Positions 57,240-64,000 of a stretch of DNA of 64,000 bases are shown here, piece by piece. Source of the DNA: Multifurca ochricompacta (taxonomy: Eukaryota; Basidiomycota; Agaricomycetes; Russulales; Russulaceae); assembly GCA_022496185.1 (NCBI GenBank), contig WTXG01000004.1, positions 1,116,001-1,180,000 on the forward strand, written 5' to 3'. Below the pieces are notes generated by a model. That model had not been told where the DNA came from. It made no database searches and saw only the letters and a list, made by a program, of their open reading frames with translations. Positions within the stretch are counted from its first letter, which is position 1; each line of letters opens with the position of its first letter. Made by a program: the position numbers and the translations under genes.

Positions 57240-59090
57240 CTGTATAAATACTGTAGGGACTTAGCTCAAAGACTCCAGTCTTGAGCTCTTTTATTCTACT
57301 CAGGAATCCCAGATTGTTCTTTGTGTGCTCAGCAATTGTCCCATCACCTTAACTTGTCAAATCTATCTTTGACATTGAACTCCACACAGAACAGTCAGCC
57401 ACTGTAACATTAGCTCAAGACTAACCGACCCCACAGAAACAGAATAATGTCCGCACCTGTTGCACCTGCTGCACCTGTCCTGATCAAATTACCCTTCACT
57501 CTGAGCCCCCACACTACTGACAATATTCCACTAAGTGAACGACCTGGTGTAATTAGCTAACTGCTTCTACTGCTGCCAACATACCCTGGACTGGATACTA
57601 TGTCTCTGATGGAGGAGCACTTATTCCTGTTGAACACGAACATGGTCTCTGGTTTGAGATCACCTTTTTTGCACAGTTTGATGCCTTTCAAGCACTCCGC
57701 ATTGCCTGCCCTGAGTTTGGGCTCCCTCAAAACACCACAGCTTCTGTTGATCTCGCTGTGCTTCTTGCCACATCTCTTGATGGTTACAAATGACAAACAA
57801 CAACAACTCCGACCAGATATGAACGACTCGAAGGTTCTCTCCCCTTCCATCAAAGGTGACCGTGCCCTTTCTGAACAATTCCTCCTTGTCTTTTATCAAT
57901 TCATGGAACTTAATGATCGATCTGAAACCACTATGAATCCTTTCAAAAAGGCACACTATTTCCTTCAGCAAATGGAAGGACCGCTCGTTCAGTCCATTCA
58001 AATGGCAATGATTATAGACCTCGAGGCGATCAAACAAGGCATGCTTACAGTTCCAGGACATTCTGCCTGGACTTTCACAGAAGACCACTTCAAATCTGCT
58101 TACTATGATTTAGCGATGGAGGAATGCGCTTATGATGACTTGCACAAACTAAAGATGGCGTATTGATGAATACATCACAATTTTTGTCTCATTTGTCAGC
58201 CGTGCTGGCATCACATCTAACAACACTAGTACTTATTGACTCTTCGCCGATGGTCTCCAAGGATGACTGTGAGAACTGCATTCTCCGTCACCGACCAAAG
58301 ACTCTGGAACAATGGATCTACATGGCGCAAGAAGAAAATACAGCCTACTTGATGATTCGCACCCTCCGTGGTGGGCAACCTGCCAAATCCGATGCAAATA
58401 CAACCAACAACACACCGTTTTGGCAATGGTCCACAAACCAAGGACAACAGATGAAGCTGTGTGACCCCAATGCCATGGACGTCGACACTATATGACGTGC
58501 GGTTACCGACGATGAAAAAGAACACTGCAAACGCGAGGCCTGTGCTTCTTCTGCATGAAGAAGGGCCATCTCTCTTGTGACTGCCCACACAAGAAGCCAC
58601 GCATTGAAACTGCTACAATCACAGAAGTCCCTCCGACTGCCACAACAACAACAACAACTACCAAAGAAGTCAAACACTGCCAAAATCACAGTACTGTTAC
58701 AAAAACTAACACCCAAAGGAGAAGAGGAAGTACAGAGTCTTCTTAACAGTAATCATGATTTTGTAACTGCCTGAAGGGTCGTCCCGCCCTAAAGGCATTG
58801 AAGATCAATTTGTACCAAAAGCTTTACAAATACAAACCTCGTTCTCCACCATTGGGACTGTCTCCACACTTATTGATAGCAGCGCAACTGAAAATTTTGT
58901 ACACCAGGGATTTATCTCCAAACATAAACTCCACACAACACCCCTCAACAAACCAACTAAAAACACTCTCAAACACCGATGTCTCTGCAAACACTGCCAG
59001 AACTATCACTCACATTCTTCATTGTATGGTAACTACTGGCGACACCTCTCTCTCTCATCAGGAAAATTACATGTTGCTAGAATGAGTTGC
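57240..59090 (+). mobile_element. Ty3/gypsy LTR retrotransposon fragment: gag and start of protease
   Basis: A leader with CTGTATAAATACTGTAGGG (TATA-like, 57240) looks like the end of a 5' LTR and untranslated region. Gag starts MSAPVAPAAPVLIKLPFTLS at 57447. It shows IPVEHEHGLWFEITFFAQF, then in a shifted frame GDRALSEQFLLVFYQFMELN, QMEGPLVQSIQMAM and YDDLHKLKMAY. The zinc knuckle is CFFCMKKGHLSCDC (CX2CX4HX4C). After that STLIDSSATENFVHQGFIS is the aspartic protease motif with the expected Gly changed to Ser. The element stops near 59090 before reverse transcriptase. It has several stops, so it is dead. Confidence 0.75.
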
Positions 59091-59739
59091 TAGCCATTCC
59101 AGCCATTCTAGCACTTTAGATTTGAATCTAGCTCTAGCAGACTTATCTTGACACTAAAGCTAGCTATTCACTCTAGAGCTAGTTCTCTTAACTTTTCTAG
59201 ATTCACTTTTCTATTTTTTTCTTACTCCAATTTTTGCATTAAAAAACAAATCTATTACAACATCTGTACTAATACACTGAACTGGCCTATCACATACAAA
59301 AATTTAAACTAAAGGCCCTAAGGGACATGATAAACAGATTAGATACAAGAATAAAAGAATAAATGCCAAAGTGAAAAAAAAAATATTAGCCCCCAGCAGA
59401 TGAGATGAACATAGAAGACATACCAACATTGTGTCCATTGCAAATATTTCACCAAGAGCACACACAGAGAGAACAATGAATAGTACAGCATAGCCTAGGG
59501 AGAAAGTCAAGATGGGCTCAAGAATGCCATCTTCCTGGGAAAGTGGTGATGAGAGTAAGAGAGAGCAACTCGAGAATGCAATAAGGAATGGCATACCAAA
59601 TGCTCCATGGCATCTTATCTTATCTTTCCTCATAACCGACATCTGTATACTTTTTTTTCCGGGCTAAAACAAACCCAAACTTGACTTTCTGAGTATTTGA
59701 TCCAAAGTGGAACCGTATGCTGAAAATGCAGGACAGTCT
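59091..59739. other. Interval with one hydrophobic ORF (59304-59642, minus)
   Basis: The 112-codon ORF starts with ATG and predicts three hydrophobic helices (GMPFLIAFSSCSLLLSS, GYAVLFIVLSVCALG, FFFTLAFILLFLYLI). No family is recognised. The (CTAG)-rich stretch 59085-59180 consists of short CTAGCTCTAG-like repeats. It may be retroelement sequence. Confidence 0.3.
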
Positions 59740-60310
59740 TTTTCTCTTTTGAAATCGAGTTTATTACGCACTTCAGGGCCAATGCCCAAATCGCGCGGCT
59801 ACTACAGGGACATAGTAACTACTGAGGCGTACAGGTGGAGCGTTTTGAGGTTAATTACAACGAATGAAAAACCAACAAGGGGAAAAGAGGTTCATGAGAG
59901 TAGAGCGTCAGTGACAAGGAGTGGAATGCGTGTAGCAAAGAAAGAGGAGATCGGAAAGGACTGGCAAAGAAATTTTTACCTATGACCCCCAATGTTGCTT
60001 GCTCGACCTAGTCCGGCTCGCGAGGTCGTTCCGACGAAAAAGGCTTTGTGAAGGCCCGCGTGTCCTGAATGAATGTAAGCAAGTCCTCGACGAAAGGCTT
60101 GTGAGTGAAGAGAATGAAATGCAGGACAGTCACGCAATCTTATCTCCTTGGGTCTGGCCGGGCCGGTTATCCAAAATGCGCGATGCAAGTAAAGAACTTG
60201 CACGCATTTTCACGAGTAACCCCACGGGTTACCCCTGCCAATTGCTATGCACGACACGGCCCTGAAGCGCGAATAAACTCGATTTCAAAAAAAAAAGAAA
60301 AAAAAAACAC
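59740..60310. mobile_element. Two retroelement tails facing apart
   Basis: At 59745-60230 a reverse copy starts with CTTTTGAAATCGAGTTTATT, continues AAATCGCGCGGCTACTACAG, and its body matches 8495-8630. At 60258-60310 a forward tail CGGCCCTGAAGCGCGAATAA ends in an A run. Two tails in opposite orientation meet near 60240. Confidence 0.65.
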
Positions 60311-60677
60311 CATGGCAATCAATAGATCGACTCCACCCAGGTGTCCGGCTGTCTGGTCCTGAACTATCTGGTCGGTACCGGCCCGTCTCATCAACGCCAA
60401 CCGGGCCTGCATGGAGCCTTCGATAACTGATAGCCCTAGACCGCTTAGATAAGGAAGATGATAGTAGGGTCTCGATATGTCTGAGAGTCTGAGAGGGCAG
60501 CGCTCCACTCGCGAAACTGTTCCTTGGGGTGGCTGAAGCTAGCTGGAATTTACGTTCACATTCCTCGCGATGGCTGGTCAATCCGTACTATCAGATCCAT
60601 TGTCACTTTAAAATAGGGGAGATACAACAAAAATATGTTAACAATAAGGGCGATACAAAAATGAGTCTACCCTAAAT
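60311..60677. other. Spacer, no gene
   Basis: 3' flank of the terpene synthase gene. ORFs on the minus strand reach through the retroelement A run and are not supported. Confidence 0.5.
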
Positions 60678-61944
60678 TTAGTGCACCTGAGCACTGGGTT
60701 GAGCCATCATCGGTGTTACATTCGGCTTCTTCACCTTTTGGAGTAAAGTCACCACCCTGTGCTTCTGGATTTCAAGTCCTTTAGTCCCGAAGTATCTCTC
60801 CGTCTCAAGTGACCAACTATCGATCCCACGAATCCAGTAACCCAGTCTCTCCACGAAAATTTCAACATCCCGGTCTACCGCAGGACCCCATGAAGGAAGC
60901 ATCCGATGCTGTGCTTGGAACCTGGCCAAAACTTCTTCGTGATAGTCCCCAAGCCATTTGAGTGCACTATCTAGGTTCACTCCCTTTTCGTTCATGACGA
61001 CCGTCACGATATTATGACCACCGTGACCCGAGGCTTGCTCAATGTTGTACGAGTACATATCCTGTTCCATCTATTTTAGACAGGACTGAGCGTTATTTGA
61101 AAAAAGACGATACCCACGTTTGTGAGGACAAGAGACTCTGCAGCCAAGGCGCAGAGTGACGCCATCCCATGGTGAGCCATGACTTCATCCGGGATGTCTA
61201 GGCCGGCTTCTACAGCCAGAAAGATGGATATCCCCCGGCTGTGAGCCGCGTGAGCCCGAGATAATCCTCGATTCCTCGGACGTGTCCTTTTGCACGATCG
61301 GAAGCCTCATCGATCACCGCATAGACGTACTCCGCGAAAGTCTTGATGAAACGCCTCTGAGCTGCTGGGCTTGAAACCTTGATCGCACGCAACCAGAATC
61401 TGTTCATGATCGACATATGTAAGAACATGAGCGATGGGAAATGTATCTTTCTGGACATACTGTCGTGCAATCTCACCGAGCTTTGGCTCGCCTTGTGGAC
61501 GTCCCTTATAGGGGTTTTCGATGGCATCCATGACCATTTCCGCGTAAACACGGGCACCATCACCGTCGACTTTGTCAGTGAACTCGTCGTAAATAAAGAA
61601 GAGCGCCATGAGATCACAAGCGACGCGGACACCATCTAAGGTCTTGTCAGGATGGCACGACCCTTATCAAGGTTACACAAACAGACCTTTGTCGAGTAAA
61701 GGGTACACGAGCGAGCCGAGGAGGGCTGTGGATACCTTCAGCGGCCATGAGAAAGATGAACGAAATAACACCTACAAAAATTACAAAGGTCAAAAGATCT
61801 TTGTGATTTGGCATCGAGAGCTTGAAAGCTCCGCAACCAATGATCAGCATCTGGCTTGACCTCTGCATAATGCTCATTTATCCTTCTATGCCAGGGCCAT
61901 CGAGCGAGCGGATCGGGGAGATGAAATTGGGGTAGGCTAGACAT
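60678..61944 (-). CDS. Class I terpene synthase (basidiomycete sesquiterpene-type)
   Basis: Starts MSSLPQFHLPDPLARWPWHR, a typical N-terminus (FxLPDP...WPW). Then YAEVKPDADHWLRSFQALDA, ALLGSLVYPLLDK, VRVACDLMALFFIYDEFTD with the aspartate-rich metal motif DEFTD, MVMDAIENPYKGRP, RRFIKTFAEYVYAVIDEASD, LTRLTAGGYPSF, GLDIPDEVMAHHGMASLCAL, and the NSE/DTE motif NDMYSYNIEQ, whose first residue ends one exon (TTN) and the rest begins the next. Finally GHNIVTVVMNEKGVNLDSAL, WIRGIDSWSLETERYFGTKG. This cyclises a prenyl diphosphate (likely farnesyl) in the cytosol; product not predictable. One base is missing near 61216 (FWL to VEAG). Retroelement tails lie on its 3' side. Confidence 0.88.
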
Positions 61945-64000
61945 TTATTTTCTGGTAAGACACAAGATAAGTGAGAAGACCTGATGAAGCTTGAGTTTCC
62001 GGTCGACGGTAAGAGTCCTTTTATTTCCCTCCCACTTCCTAATCTATACTACGGTGCGCTGTTCCCGATTCCTGAACATTTCTGAGTCTGGCCAAGGATT
62101 GGGTACTAAATGATTAAAAAATTGCAGGAGAAGGGTCATCCTTTACCGAGAACGGTGCATAAGACTGGGCTCCCATTCAATTGAAGTTGGAAAACGATAT
62201 CGGCGCTACTGAGCTGTAAAGTCAATGAGCCGCAGTCTCTCATCTGATGTCAATGGATTGCTCTTCGTATTTCTGCGGGAAAAATATATCACACACACGA
62301 CAACCATGTCATGGTTACTTATCTGCCAGTGTCCTGTCGGCAGACGTTTCGGCAAAGTTTCAAGAAAAGATGCCTTCCCAGGCTTGTCAGTCCTCCATGA
62401 AGCAACCAATTATATTAGCGGCGTGAAACGGCGATTATGGCATTGAAAGTAAGTCTTGCAAGTCCAGGCGAAGAAGCTCGTGAATATATCATCGAGATCT
62501 CAGAAAACACGGGCATGGGTAGCGCATAAACTGAAGCATGCGCAGTACCTAGCGGTGACTTTATCTGGGGGTATGGGTATGCAATTTTCATACATATCAT
62601 GCTACGCCTACGGGATGAGCCGAAATTTGACATGACTGCAGGACAGCAGGTCTACATACTTTTCACAACACTCTCATCCTTCATCCCCTATCTGCGGTGG
62701 TCCTGATTGATTCTCTCGGCATGCGATCCATGTTTCAAGCTCATCCGGGGAGTATTTTAACACGGTGGCAGATGAAGGTACAAAACCATGCACACGTATG
62801 TGCGCGCGATATCCTAGGTCATTTTGAACTCAGGAGACTCACGATCTGCGGATAGAGTACCTGTAACTCAGATCACTCTAGAAATTCCAGACGAAGAGTA
62901 GGACAGCCAGCGATGAAGTCCTCCCTCAGTTCACAACCGACGTAGGTCATTTCTACCACGTGTTCGTCTGAGAAAGAAAGATCAGGATGTCACCGTACAA
63001 TGAAGAGCAAGCTAGAGAATGCAATAGTCACAACATAATCACTGTTGTGATGAAGAGATAAGTTTGTTGATCTGGACGACGCGCTCAACAAGATAACGGA
63101 ATCTTATGAACATGTTTCGTCCAAAGTTCAAGCCTGGCGATGCACGTTGTCGTTGTCTGAGAGTGTTCTAGCCTTGGACTGTGGTCAATGGCCTCGTGGA
63201 GAAATCGTGTTGCTGGATTCGTAGGAAAGAGAGAATTATTTCCAATGATCACGACACCTGCGGTCCCCTAGGTACCCTGGCGCCCTGGTTGTAGTCGATT
63301 TGCGCATTGATTGCCGTTATAAGAAGCTAGATATCTTCATGAGTTAGCTCCTAAGGCAAAATGTTATACCAATTTTTTCTACCAACAAGGCTAAATGTGC
63401 GTCCGCACCGTCGCCGAGTGCCCCTTCATTTATGATAGCACCAGAGAAGCTGTTTGGTACGAATTCTTTTTCAAATTCAAATCAACGTCGACATAGGTAA
63501 AGATAAGATAAGATAATTCTCACTTAGTATTGTGTCTAGTATTCACAGTTCAAGTGCTGTTACACAACACACAGCTCGACTATTAGCACTACATGGTTAG
63601 CGATTGATCCGAGCAGGCCACTCGATCAACCCAGACGCTAGAGGCCTATAGTACTTCCAGCTTTGAAGCATGCCCCTTCCTAAACGTTTCTAACCTATCT
63701 GTTGGCCCTGTTTTGACACTGAGTCCAGATTTTATGAAGAGCACAACTGCCCGCGTGCAGTGATTGGATTGAAGAACTATTTAAGGCGAGTCTCCCATTG
63801 ATGCGATGATAAGGGATCAGAACAGAACCATTATCTTTCTATCAACCAAGTCTTGCTCAGTCGCCACATACCGGGTTAACTGCACTACACCACGGAAACC
63901 GGCTATTGGCCTTAGGGTCGGCCCTGCTAGGAGAGTTGCGTAATGAGGCCCTGGATCTCTTAATGTCTGTCATGAGCATGGATAAGACCGCCAGTTGCGC
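61945..64000. other. Right end of window, no recognised gene
   Basis: Open segments at 62443-62530 (SLASPGEEAREYIIEISENT) and 62540-62650 (GDFIWGYGYAIFIHIMLRLR) look protein-like but are separated by a stop and not assigned. At 63540-63590 the sequence resembles 2300-2350. A GATAAGATAAGATAA repeat lies at 63502-63517. Possibly LTR-type DNA toward the edge. Confidence 0.4.

Overview
This is a nuclear window from a filamentous basidiomycete, most likely an Agaricomycete. Genes are split by many short GT-AG introns (about 45-70 bp), and the gene types fit: basidiomycete F-box proteins, a mushroom-type class I terpene synthase, GMC and P450 oxidoreductases, LINE and Ty3/gypsy debris. Single-copy housekeeping genes (RPL4, COQ4, CWC2, TMA46) anchor the middle. 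I saw no bacterial-type operon, CRISPR array or rRNA, and no convincing tRNA.

Region 1 (1-17.6 kb) is a repeat-built accessory block. A small four-exon gene of unknown family occurs four times (A 863-1601 minus, B 4392-5130 plus, C 8772-9514 plus, D 13299-14044 minus) as two inverted pairs embedded in LINE fragments. Between and after them lies a direct duplication (about 5790-8262 and 14935-16930). Each duplicate carries a broken F-box fragment on the minus strand and a broken CHAT-domain (caspase-like) fragment on the plus strand. An MDR reductase fragment and several copies of one retroelement 3' tail fill the rest.

Region 2 (17.9-27.8 kb) is accessory metabolism: an intact F-box gene, a flavin monooxygenase-like gene, a cytochrome P450, a possible small secreted protein and a quinone-oxidoreductase-like MDR gene.

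Region 3 (28-51.6 kb) is core genome: a GtaA-type glutaminase with a C-terminal membrane anchor, a CaMKK/Ssp1-like kinase, a small CxxC zinc-binding-like protein, a UPF0014/FetB-like membrane protein, an unknown gene, RPL4, a C2H2 zinc-finger protein, COQ4 and CWC2 sharing a 165-bp divergent promoter, and TMA46.

Region 4 (51.7-64 kb) is accessory again: a hypothetical gene, a GMC oxidoreductase, a truncated gypsy element (gag plus start of protease), retroelement tails and a sesquiterpene-type synthase, then about 2 kb without a recognisable gene. The FMO, P450, GMC and terpene synthase suggest specialised metabolism, but they are interrupted by core genes and do not form a compact cluster.

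Several conserved genes (COQ4, CWC2, MDR, P450, FMO, terpene synthase) need one-base corrections, mostly added bases in short homopolymers, to keep the conserved frame. This looks more like uncorrected assembly indels than gene death, so pseudogene calls here should be made with care.
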